This document shows, in pieces, positions 1 to 5,394 of a stretch of DNA of 5,394 bases. Each line of letters begins with the position of its first letter. Positions within the stretch are counted from its first letter, which is position 1. The notes beneath the pieces were generated by a model. That model saw only the letters and a program-made list of their open reading frames with translations. It was not told the origin of the DNA and made no database searches. The position numbers were made by a program, and so were the translations under genes. Source of the stretch: Acidimicrobiaceae bacterium (lineage in GTDB: Bacteria > Actinomycetota > Acidimicrobiia > Acidimicrobiales > Ilumatobacteraceae); the NCBI GenBank assembly GCA_003154135.1, contig PMCN01000018.1, forward strand, positions 18,628-24,021, written 5' to 3'.

Positions 1-698
1 CCACCACCACGCTCCCGGCGCCCACCACCACTCTGGCGCCCAACGTGCGCATCGTCGGCGCCTCGGCCGTGCCCATCCTGGCCGTGGGTGGTTCCAGTGG
101 TCCCGACACGGCCACCGTGCAGGCCCGCCTCAACCAGCTCGGCTTCTGGACGCAGGCGGCCACCGGCCACTACGACTTCAGCACCACGCAGGCCGTGATG
201 GCGTTCCAGAAGTACATCGGCCTGCCTCGCAACGGTCGCGTCGATGCCACCACCGCGGCGTACCTGCAGAACTTCACCGAGCACGCCCACGGCGCGAGCG
301 ACAGCGGCACGCTGATCGAGGTCGACAAGGGCCACCAGCTCCTGTTCGCGATCGTCGACGGTCAGACCCTGTGGGCCTTCAACACCTCCACCGGCAGCGG
401 CATCGCCTACTCGGCGAAGAACAAGAACGATCCCACCAAGATCGAGACGGGCGACGCGGTCACGCCCGACGGCCTGTTCAAGGTGTACCGCCAGCATCCC
501 GACGGCTGGTGGGACGGCGACCTCGGCAAGATCTACCGGCCCAAGTACTTCCGTGGTGGTGTCGCCATCCACGGCATGACCAGCATCCCGAGCTACCCGG
601 CCTCGCACGGCTGCGTGCGCCTCAGCACGATGGCCATGGACTTCATCTGGGACCAGAACCTCATCCCGATGGGCACGCCCGTCTGGGTGCATGAATGA
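1..698 (+). CDS. L,D-transpeptidase (YkuD) with peptidoglycan-binding domain, 5' partial
   Basis: This protein probably cross-links peptidoglycan stem peptides (3-3 links) or attaches proteins to the wall, outside the membrane. The reading frame is open to the left edge (codons start at base 3). The first 14 visible residues form a Thr/Pro/Ala-rich linker (TTTLPAP, TTTLAP), so the true start and any signal peptide lie upstream. The GTG at 45 is probably internal. Numbering from that GTG, residues 20-78 look like a PG_binding_1 domain (VQARLNQLGF, AVMAFQKYIGLP, G-x-VDATT). Residues 88-217 are the YkuD catalytic domain: TPDGLFKVY, then IHGM with His176, then SHGCVRLS with His188, catalytic Cys190 (codon 612-614) and Arg192. 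All expected active-site residues are present, and the domain ends normally (GTPVWVHE). The stop codon overlaps the start of the downstream galactosidase gene. Family assignment is firm; the exact cross-link made is not readable from sequence. Confidence 0.93.
   Translation, partial: TTTLPAPTTTLAPNVRIVGASAVPILAVGGSSGPDTATVQARLNQLGFWTQAATGHYDFSTTQAVMAFQKYIGLPRNGRVDATTAAYLQNFTEHAHGASDSGTLIEVDKGHQLLFAIVDGQTLWAFNTSTGSGIAYSAKNKNDPTKIETGDAVTPDGLFKVYRQHPDGWWDGDLGKIYRPKYFRGGVAIHGMTSIPSYPASHGCVRLSTMAMDFIWDQNLIPMGTPVWVHE
3..41 (+). repeat. Imperfect tandem repeat encoding a Thr/Pro linker
   Basis: Two adjacent in-frame copies occur: bases 3-23 encode TTTLPAP and bases 24-41 encode TTTLAP, with the second lacking one Pro codon. 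They lie in the linker before the peptidoglycan-binding domain of the L,D-transpeptidase. More copies may lie upstream of the window. Such low-complexity linkers are common in exported wall proteins. Confidence 0.6.
695..698 (+). promoter_or_regulatory. ATGA stop/start overlap (translational coupling)
   Basis: The TGA of the L,D-transpeptidase gene (696-698) overlaps the ATG of the galactosidase gene (695-697). A weak Shine-Dalgarno-like GGGTG lies at 685-689, five bases before the ATG. The arrangement is the usual signature of termination-reinitiation coupling within one mRNA. It leaves no room for a separate promoter or operator directly before the galactosidase gene, so regulation must act further upstream or inside the first gene. 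Confidence 0.8.
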
Positions 699-3652
699 CC
701 CCACTGCCACTGATCGGCGAACTCCGTCCGTGGGCAGATCCTGAGGTTGTCTCCATCGGCCGGTTGCCGATGCACGTGCCGCTGCCCACCGACGGGCCGG
801 CGCGCGAACGTCGATCGCTGAACGGTCGCTGGTCGCTGCGGCTGTGGCCCAACCCGCAGGCGGTGCCGGAGTCGGCGCTCACCGTGCCCGCCGACCGGTG
901 GCAGCAGGTGGCGGTACCCGGCAACTGGACCGTGCAGGACACGGGCGACCTGCCCCACTACACGAACATCCAGATGCCCTTCGAGGGGCCGCCGCCGCGG
1001 TTGCCCGAGCTCGACACGACAGGTGTGTACCGGCGCACGTTCACGGTGCCGGCCGCATGGCGCACGCGTCAGGTGGTGCTCCACGTCGGTGGTGCCGAGA
1101 GCGTGCACGCGGTGTACGTCAACGGCCGCTTCGCCGGCTACGGCACCGACAGCCGCCTGCCCAGCGAGTACGACGTGAGCGCCCACCTGCAGCCCGGCGC
1201 CAACGAGCTGGCCATCGTGGTGGTGCGCTACAGCGCGCACAGCTACGTGGAGGATCAGGACCAGTGGTGGATGGCCGGGTTGCACCGCGAGGTGCACATC
1301 GAGGCCCGCCGTCAGGCGCACCTGGCCGACGCGGTGTGCAACGCCGACCTCGACGTGTCGACGGGTACTGGCGACCTGCGGGTGACCACGCACGTCGGCT
1401 TCGTGCACGCGCCCACTGCCGGATGCTCGGTGCGGGCCACCCTGCGCTCGCCGCAGGGCCGAGCCGTTGCCGTTGCCGTTGCCGGCGCCGACGTGCAGCC
1501 TGTGCCGCACGAGTTCGCGCAGCCGTACGTGTTCCGCGGCTTCATCACCCGGCACCACTTCAGCGTGGCGAAGGTGTCGCCCTGGTCGGCCGAGGCGCCG
1601 CACCGGTACCGCCTCGACCTCGAGCTGCTCGCCCCCGACGGTTCCGTCCTCGACCGCACCCACCAGCTCGTCGGATTTCGTCACGTGGCGATTCGCCAAC
1701 GGCAGCTGCTGGTCAACGGGCAGCCGGTGTGGATCTTCGGCGTCAACCGGCACGACCACCACCCCGAGCGGGGCAAGGCGGTCACCGAGGCCGACATTCG
1801 CGCCGACCTCCTGGCCATGCGCCGGCACAACATCACGGCCGTGCGCACGTCGCACTACCCCAACGACCATCGCCTCTACGACCTGTGCGACGAGCTCGGC
1901 CTGTACGTCGTCGACGAGGCCAACATCGAGAGCCACGCCTACAACACCAGCCTGTGCCACGACCCGCGCTGGCGCAGCGCCTGGCTGTCGCGCGGCAGCC
2001 GCATGGTCGAGCGCGACCGCAACCACCCCTGCATCATCCTGTGGAGCCTCGGCAACGAGAGCGGCTTCGGCGCCAACCACGACGCGCTCGCCGGTTGGAT
2101 GCGCCGCGCCGATCCCAGCCGGCCGCTGCACTACGAGGGTGCGGTGATGCACGCCGGTTGGCACGGTGGACTCGCCGCCACCGATGTGGTGTGCCCCATG
2201 TACCCCACCATCGAGGCCATCCGTGAGTACGGCCACGACAGCGCGGGTCACCGCCCGCTCATCATGTGCGAGTACAGCCACGCGATGGGCAACAGCAACG
2301 GCTCGCTCGCCGACTACTGGCACGTCATCACCACCACGCCCGGGCTGCAGGGCGGGTTCATCTGGGAGTGGAAGGACCACGGCATCCGCCAGACGCAGCC
2401 GAAGGCCGTCGGGGACGGCGGCACCGTGCGCCTCGCCTATGGCGGCCAGTTCGGCGACGAGCCCAACGACGGCAACTTCGTGGCCGACGGTCTCGTCAGC
2501 GCGTACCTCGAGCCGCACCCGGCCATGCGGGAGGTGGCATGGGTGTACCGACCGGTCACGGTCGAGGCCGGCACCCGCCGCGGCACCCTGCGCGTGGGCA
2601 ACCGGCAGTCGTTCACGGGACTGCGCGGCCTGCGCGCCGAGTGGGAGCTCACCGTCGCCGGACGAGTGCACCGTCGCGGCGCGCTCGCCGTGCCCCACGT
2701 TGCGCCGCACACGACGGCCATCGTCGATCTGCCCTGCGCGCCGCCCGCGGGCGACGCCGAGGCGTTGCTCACGGTGCGCTGGTTCTCACGAACCGACCAG
2801 CCGTGGGCGCCGAAGGGTCACCTCGTCGCGTGGGACCAGATCGCGCTGCGCCGCGCGCCTCGACGACGCCCGGCGAGCCCGGCGACCGCCGGCCCCGTCG
2901 ACGTGCGGGCGCTGCTGGTGTCACCGGTCGAGCTGTCACTGTGGCGCGCGGCCACCGACAACGACGGGTTCAAGCTGATGCCCGAGCTTCGCCAACGCTT
3001 CCACGTCGGCGGTGCCGCGCTGCAGCAGTGGCTCGATGCCGGCATCGATCGGCTGCCCGCCGAACAGCTCGTCGGCCACACGTGCCGCGAGATCGAGGTG
3101 CCCGGCGGGGTGGAGCACCACCACGTCGTCGACGTGCCCGAAGCGCTCGCCGACCTGCCGCGAGTGGGCGTGCAGTTCGCACTGCCCGCACGGTTCTCGC
3201 AGGTGCGCTGGTACGGCCGCGGGCCGCACGAGAACTACCCCGACCGCAACGCTTCCGCGCTGCTGGGCGTGTGGCAGCAGGCGCCCGACGAACCGCCCTA
3301 CCTCGTGCCCCAGGAGTTCGGCCTGCGCACCGACTGCCGTTGGTTCGAGCTCGTCGACCCCGACGCCGACGCCGACGCTGAGCCCGACTACGACCCCCAC
3401 CGCGGCCGCACCGTGCGCGTCGACGCGCTCTCGCCCGCTGCGCTGCACTGCTCGGCCACGCACTTCACGGCCGGCGACCTGTTCGCGGCGAGCACCGAGA
3501 CCGTGCTGCGCCCGCGCAAGGAGCTCGTGGTGCACCTCGACGTCGCGCACCGCGGCCTCGGCACGGCAAGCTGCGGACCCGACGTGCTGCCCCAGTACCG
3601 CCTCGCCGCGGGCCGCTACCGCTTCGCGTACCGCCTCACCGTCGTCGGGTAG
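695..3652 (+). CDS. lacZ: Beta-galactosidase, LacZ-type glycoside hydrolase family 2
   Basis: Probably a cytoplasmic retaining beta-galactosidase that hydrolyses terminal beta-galactosides; no signal peptide is visible. It has 985 residues (E. coli LacZ about 1024). Domains in order: N-terminal jelly roll (about 40-208: SLNGRWSLRLW, YTN with Asn91, EDQD 186-189), Ig-like domain (about 210-330), TIM barrel (about 331-620), a second beta domain, then the Bgal_small_N region (from about 740: SLWRAATDND 748-757, GRGPHENYPDR, VPQEFGLRTD). Catalytic residues are intact: acid/base Glu455 in LGNESG and nucleophile Glu526 in CEYSHAMGN, equivalent to E. coli Glu461 and Glu537. Also present are His353 (NRHDHHP), His387 (TSHYP), Glu412/His414 (NIESH) and Trp557 (GGFIWEW). 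Differences from E. coli are Asp598 for Asn604 and Cys960 for Trp999. The start is supported by similarity to the LacZ N-terminus (WADPEVVSIGRL) and by the 4-base overlap with the preceding gene. Substrate preference is inferred from family. Confidence 0.95.
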   Translation: MTPLPLIGELRPWADPEVVSIGRLPMHVPLPTDGPARERRSLNGRWSLRLWPNPQAVPESALTVPADRWQQVAVPGNWTVQDTGDLPHYTNIQMPFEGPPPRLPELDTTGVYRRTFTVPAAWRTRQVVLHVGGAESVHAVYVNGRFAGYGTDSRLPSEYDVSAHLQPGANELAIVVVRYSAHSYVEDQDQWWMAGLHREVHIEARRQAHLADAVCNADLDVSTGTGDLRVTTHVGFVHAPTAGCSVRATLRSPQGRAVAVAVAGADVQPVPHEFAQPYVFRGFITRHHFSVAKVSPWSAEAPHRYRLDLELLAPDGSVLDRTHQLVGFRHVAIRQRQLLVNGQPVWIFGVNRHDHHPERGKAVTEADIRADLLAMRRHNITAVRTSHYPNDHRLYDLCDELGLYVVDEANIESHAYNTSLCHDPRWRSAWLSRGSRMVERDRNHPCIILWSLGNESGFGANHDALAGWMRRADPSRPLHYEGAVMHAGWHGGLAATDVVCPMYPTIEAIREYGHDSAGHRPLIMCEYSHAMGNSNGSLADYWHVITTTPGLQGGFIWEWKDHGIRQTQPKAVGDGGTVRLAYGGQFGDEPNDGNFVADGLVSAYLEPHPAMREVAWVYRPVTVEAGTRRGTLRVGNRQSFTGLRGLRAEWELTVAGRVHRRGALAVPHVAPHTTAIVDLPCAPPAGDAEALLTVRWFSRTDQPWAPKGHLVAWDQIALRRAPRRRPASPATAGPVDVRALLVSPVELSLWRAATDNDGFKLMPELRQRFHVGGAALQQWLDAGIDRLPAEQLVGHTCREIEVPGGVEHHHVVDVPEALADLPRVGVQFALPARFSQVRWYGRGPHENYPDRNASALLGVWQQAPDEPPYLVPQEFGLRTDCRWFELVDPDADADAEPDYDPHRGRTVRVDALSPAALHCSATHFTAGDLFAASTETVLRPRKELVVHLDVAHRGLGTASCGPDVLPQYRLAAGRYRFAYRLTVVG
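1463..1480 (+). repeat. Hexanucleotide repeat (GCCGTT)x3 in the galactosidase gene
   Basis: Three perfect in-frame GCCGTT units encode AVAVAV (residues 257-262) in the Ig-like domain, followed by a partly matching GCCGGC. GTT codons are otherwise scarce here, where GTG and GTC dominate, so this looks like a small local expansion. Length changes of whole units would keep the reading frame. Confidence 0.6.
3362..3379 (+). repeat. Hexanucleotide repeat (GACGCY)x3 encoding an acidic loop
   Basis: Two GACGCC units and one GACGCT unit encode DADADA (residues 890-895), within a longer acidic stretch from Asp888 to Asp900. It sits in the C-terminal Bgal_small_N region, just after the conserved TDCRWFEL segment, where E. 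coli LacZ has a shorter loop. It is probably a surface insertion with no catalytic role; in-frame slippage is possible. Confidence 0.6.
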
Positions 3653-3658
3653 CGCCCG

Positions 3659-5224
3659 TCAGTCGGCCGGCGTGGCGCGGCGAACGCGCAGTGCCCGGTC
3701 GTCGGCGTTGCGGCAGTGACCGGTGGCGAGATCGAAGCGCCACCCGTGCAGCGTGCACACCAGTTCGTCACCGTCGATCTCGCCGAACACCGACAGGTCG
3801 GCCTCGCGGTGCGGGCACGCCCGTTGCACCATCCAGTCGCCGATGCGCACGTCTTCCTCGGCCATCTTGCTGTGGTTGGGGTCGAGCTTGCGCAGGGCCT
3901 CGGCCTCGGTGCGACGCATGCGCTCCACGTCGAGCGACTTGAAGAAGTTGTAGACGTACTCGTTGTACTGACCCTTGCGGTACGCACTGAACCGGCACGA
4001 CAGGAACAAGCTGTTGCTCCAGTCGTTGGCCCGTTCGGCGACGACGGTCTCGACCAGCTCGCGCTGCACCTTGAACCAGAAGCCGTGCGGCTCGCCCGTC
4101 CACTCGCGCACCTCGCGGTTCGGGAAGTCGAGCGCGATGGGCAGGTCGCCGGCGTGGAACACCACGATGTCGCCGATGGCGTCGCACACCGTGGGCGCCA
4201 TGGCCATCAGCGGTTCGAACCACGCCTTGACGGTGACGAGCAGATCGGGCGTGGGCGCGTGCCACGCGGCCTTCATCGCGGCGAGCCATGGCAACCAGTC
4301 GGCCTGGTAGCGCTCGAGGTAGGCGCGCTTGTGGGCGAAGATGTCGTCGACCTCGGTCTGGCGCAGGGGATGCGTCACCGAGAAGTCGCCCTCGGCGCGG
4401 AACTCGATGACGGTGCCCGGAACGGCCAGGATGCCCTGACGTTCGGCATCGGCGAGGCGGGTCATGAAGCTCACCTGGTCGGGGAAGATGCTCAGCTCGT
4501 CGCCGTCGATGATGTTGAACTGGAACAGATCGGGGTCGAGGAACGCAGGCGGGCCGGCACTGGGCACCACGGCGCGGGCGTCGATGGTCTCCACGTAGCG
4601 CATGGCGCGGGCGAACTGGCTGTCGACCTTGGCGTCGATGAGCTCACGCATGCGCTCGGGGGTCTCCTGGTACACCATCGGGTACCAGATGGCGCCGCTG
4701 TACTGCAGCCAGTGCAGGTCGACCGGACCATGGTTCTTCAACGCGAGCAGGTCGTTGGTGCGACAGTCGTTCTGGTTCACCAGCCGGCCGGTGCCGTCGC
4801 TGACGACGAGCGCGGAGTCGCCGCCCGGCCCGTCGGTGATGCTGGTCTCGCAGTGGATGGCGACGGTGAGCTTGGGGCTCAGTGCGAGCTCTTCACCGTC
4901 CACCGTGCGCACGATGTTGTAGAAGCCGAGGCTGCGCATGATGCGCTCGAGCTCGCGGGTGGGATAGCCGGGGATGAGGACCGTGGTGGCCTTGTTCATC
5001 CGTTCGGTGAGGAACGTCTCGTCGAGGTGGTCGGCGTGGATGTGCGAGATGTACAGGTAGGTCGGGTTGCAGATCCGCTCCATCAGCTCGTCGGACAGCT
5101 GGTCGTTGCGGGGGAACACGAACCAGGAGCCGTGGAACTGCGGGAGGAACCAAGGGTCGCAGGCGATCGACCCGTCGACGGTGTCGATGAGGATGCCTGC
5201 GTGACCGATCGAGGTGGCACGCAT
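3659..5224 (-). CDS. MBL-fold / Rieske [2Fe-2S] protein, CMAH-like with C-terminal Rieske domain
   Basis: Probably a cytoplasmic metal- and iron-sulfur-dependent redox enzyme; substrate unknown. It has 521 residues. The N-terminus (GHAGILIDT, DPW at 23-25) and the HxHxDH motif (His61, His63, Asp65, His66 in ISHIHADH) mark an UlaG/CMAH-type metallo-beta-lactamase fold over about residues 1-230; NQNDC (Asp153) probably gives a later metal ligand. The C-terminus (about 450-521) is a Rieske domain: Cys470-Pro-His472, then Cys490-Thr-Leu-His493, followed by GWRFDLATGHC. All four cluster ligands are present. From memory of vertebrate CMAH, the MBL part (DPW...ISH-H-DH, NxxDC) and the middle region (DWSNSLFLSCRF, then RKGQYNEYVYNFF) align in order, but CMAH carries its Rieske domain at the N-terminus. 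The ATG is chosen because the MBL fold starts at once after it; no Shine-Dalgarno sequence is visible. No reductase partner is encoded nearby. Domain calls are firm; the CMAH relation is likely; function is open. Confidence 0.9.
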   Translation of the reverse strand: MRATSIGHAGILIDTVDGSIACDPWFLPQFHGSWFVFPRNDQLSDELMERICNPTYLYISHIHADHLDETFLTERMNKATTVLIPGYPTRELERIMRSLGFYNIVRTVDGEELALSPKLTVAIHCETSITDGPGGDSALVVSDGTGRLVNQNDCRTNDLLALKNHGPVDLHWLQYSGAIWYPMVYQETPERMRELIDAKVDSQFARAMRYVETIDARAVVPSAGPPAFLDPDLFQFNIIDGDELSIFPDQVSFMTRLADAERQGILAVPGTVIEFRAEGDFSVTHPLRQTEVDDIFAHKRAYLERYQADWLPWLAAMKAAWHAPTPDLLVTVKAWFEPLMAMAPTVCDAIGDIVVFHAGDLPIALDFPNREVREWTGEPHGFWFKVQRELVETVVAERANDWSNSLFLSCRFSAYRKGQYNEYVYNFFKSLDVERMRRTEAEALRKLDPNHSKMAEEDVRIGDWMVQRACPHREADLSVFGEIDGDELVCTLHGWRFDLATGHCRNADDRALRVRRATPAD

Positions 5225-5230
5225 GGGCTG

Positions 5231-5236
5231 AGGTTA
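5231..5236 (-). promoter_or_regulatory. Possible -10 box (TAACCT) for leaderless transcription of the MBL-Rieske gene
   Basis: On the minus strand TAACCT fits the actinobacterial TANNNT -10 pattern. Exactly six bases separate it from the A of the ATG at 5224, the spacing expected if transcription begins at the start codon. No purine-rich ribosome-binding site precedes the ATG, which also fits a leaderless mRNA. No convincing -35 hexamer is seen about 17 bases upstream; that region is a GC-rich hairpin. Short motifs of this kind arise by chance, so this is a suggestion only. Confidence 0.35.
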
Positions 5237-5242
5237 CCGAGG

Positions 5243-5262
5243 CCTGCCCGCGCAGGGGCAGG
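5243..5262. repeat. GC-rich inverted repeat with two alternative pairings
   Basis: CCTGC (5243-5247) can pair with GCAGG (5252-5256) across a 4-base loop, or CCTGCCC (5243-5249) can pair with GGGCAGG (5256-5262) across a 6-base loop. The alternatives arise from a tandem GCAGGG duplication at 5252-5263. The element lies in the 68-base spacer, about 30 bases after the stop of the DUF2510-like gene and just before the possible -10 box of the MBL-Rieske gene. It could terminate the upstream transcript, although there is no T-tract, or serve as a protein-binding site. Confidence 0.35.
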
Positions 5263-5292
5263 GGCGTTGGTCCCGACGAGGGCGCAGCGGGC

Positions 5293-5394
5293 TCAGGCGA
5301 CCGGCGGGTCGGTGAACTGCTGGCCCGAGCGCGACACGTGCTCGCTCCAGGCGCCGCCGTCCCAGTAACGCAGCTCGAAGCGGCCGGCGGGGTC
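5293..5394 (-). CDS. C-terminal end of a protein with a DUF2510-like module, 5' partial
   Basis: The minus strand is open from the right edge to a TGA at 5295-5293, giving 33 residues that begin DPAGRFELRYWDGGAWSEHV and end FTDPPVA. The pattern P-x-G-R-F-E-L-R-Y-W-D-G-x-x-W-S-E-H-V matches the short Trp-rich DUF2510 motif (PDP, then G, then R-W-W-D-G-x-x-W-T-x-H), common in actinobacterial membrane or surface-associated proteins and often at a terminus. The rest of the protein is outside the window, so its function cannot be stated. It lies 68 bases upstream of the MBL-Rieske gene in the same direction; the two might share a transcript, though the spacer also holds a hairpin and a possible promoter. 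Confidence 0.7.
   Translation of the reverse strand, partial: DPAGRFELRYWDGGAWSEHVSRSGQQFTDPPVA

Noticed and set aside
45..47. GTG at 45 as the start of the L,D-transpeptidase
   Set aside because: The frame stays open to the window edge and encodes a typical Thr/Pro linker before it. There is no ribosome-binding site, and starting here would leave an exported enzyme without a signal peptide.
844..2226. Several long overlapping plus-strand frames inside the galactosidase gene (also 1467-2147, 2166-2978, 2266-3381, 3012-3719)
   Set aside because: They are alternative frames of the same gene, rich in Arg, Ala, Pro and Ser, without motifs, and cover parts of a gene whose own frame is conserved throughout.
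593..2710. A 705-codon open frame on the minus strand, opposite the galactosidase gene
   Set aside because: It is the mirror frame of a GC-rich gene whose third codon positions are mostly G or C, which removes stop codons opposite it. Its translation is low-complexity (Val, Ala, His, Gly, Arg rich) with no recognisable domain, while the plus strand encodes an intact GH2 enzyme.
2740..2960. Shortened linker before the Bgal_small_N domain of the galactosidase, as a possible in-frame deletion
   Set aside because: Compared with E. coli LacZ about 30 residues seem missing before SLWRAATDND. Actinobacterial GH2 enzymes, as I recall them, also have a short segment here, and the flanking motifs are intact, so it is more likely subfamily variation than damage.
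3646..3658. CGGG-TAGCG-CCCG inverted repeat at the convergent gene ends, as a bidirectional terminator
   Set aside because: The stem is only 4 bp, has no T-tract on either strand, and overlaps a stop codon. It is expected by chance in sequence this GC-rich.
3716..5368. A 550-codon open frame on the plus strand, opposite the MBL-Rieske gene
   Set aside because: Same cause: a long antisense frame over a GC-rich gene, with biased composition and no motif. The minus strand carries complete MBL and Rieske motifs.

Overview
This GC-rich window (roughly two thirds G+C, with codons ending almost always in G or C) looks like an actinobacterial chromosome. The order is not fixed. Supporting signs are the actinobacterial-style GH2 beta-galactosidase C-terminus, a DUF2510-like Trp-rich module at the right edge, and a probable leaderless start with a TANNNT box. 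Acidimicrobiia or a relative is a reasonable guess, but it is inference. There is no sign of a mobile element, CRISPR array, rRNA or tRNA, and coding density is very high.

Layout, left to right. (1) Positions 1-698, plus strand: the C-terminal part of an exported peptidoglycan enzyme. It has a Thr/Pro-rich linker, a peptidoglycan-binding domain and a YkuD L,D-transpeptidase catalytic domain; its N-terminus lies outside the window. (2) Positions 695-3652, plus strand: a complete LacZ-type GH2 beta-galactosidase whose ATG overlaps the previous stop codon by 4 bases, so the two genes are almost certainly co-transcribed and translationally coupled. (3) Positions 3659-5224, minus strand: a two-module protein with an N-terminal metallo-beta-lactamase (MBL) fold and a C-terminal Rieske [2Fe-2S] domain. 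Its MBL and middle regions resemble CMP-N-acetylneuraminate hydroxylase (CMAH), but the Rieske domain is at the opposite end from where CMAH carries it. (4) Positions 5225-5292: a 68-base spacer with a GC hairpin and a possible leaderless promoter. (5) Positions 5293-5394, minus strand: the last 33 codons of a gene ending in a DUF2510-like segment.

The plus-strand pair and the minus-strand pair converge at 3652/3659 with only 6 bases between stop codons. The first pair links a cell-wall cross-linking enzyme to a cytoplasmic galactosidase, and no sugar transporter or sugar regulator is visible. The MBL-Rieske protein is the most interesting item. It has complete metal and cluster ligands and is probably an oxygenase or other redox enzyme of unknown substrate; no sialic-acid genes are present in the window to suggest that it acts on a CMP-sugar.
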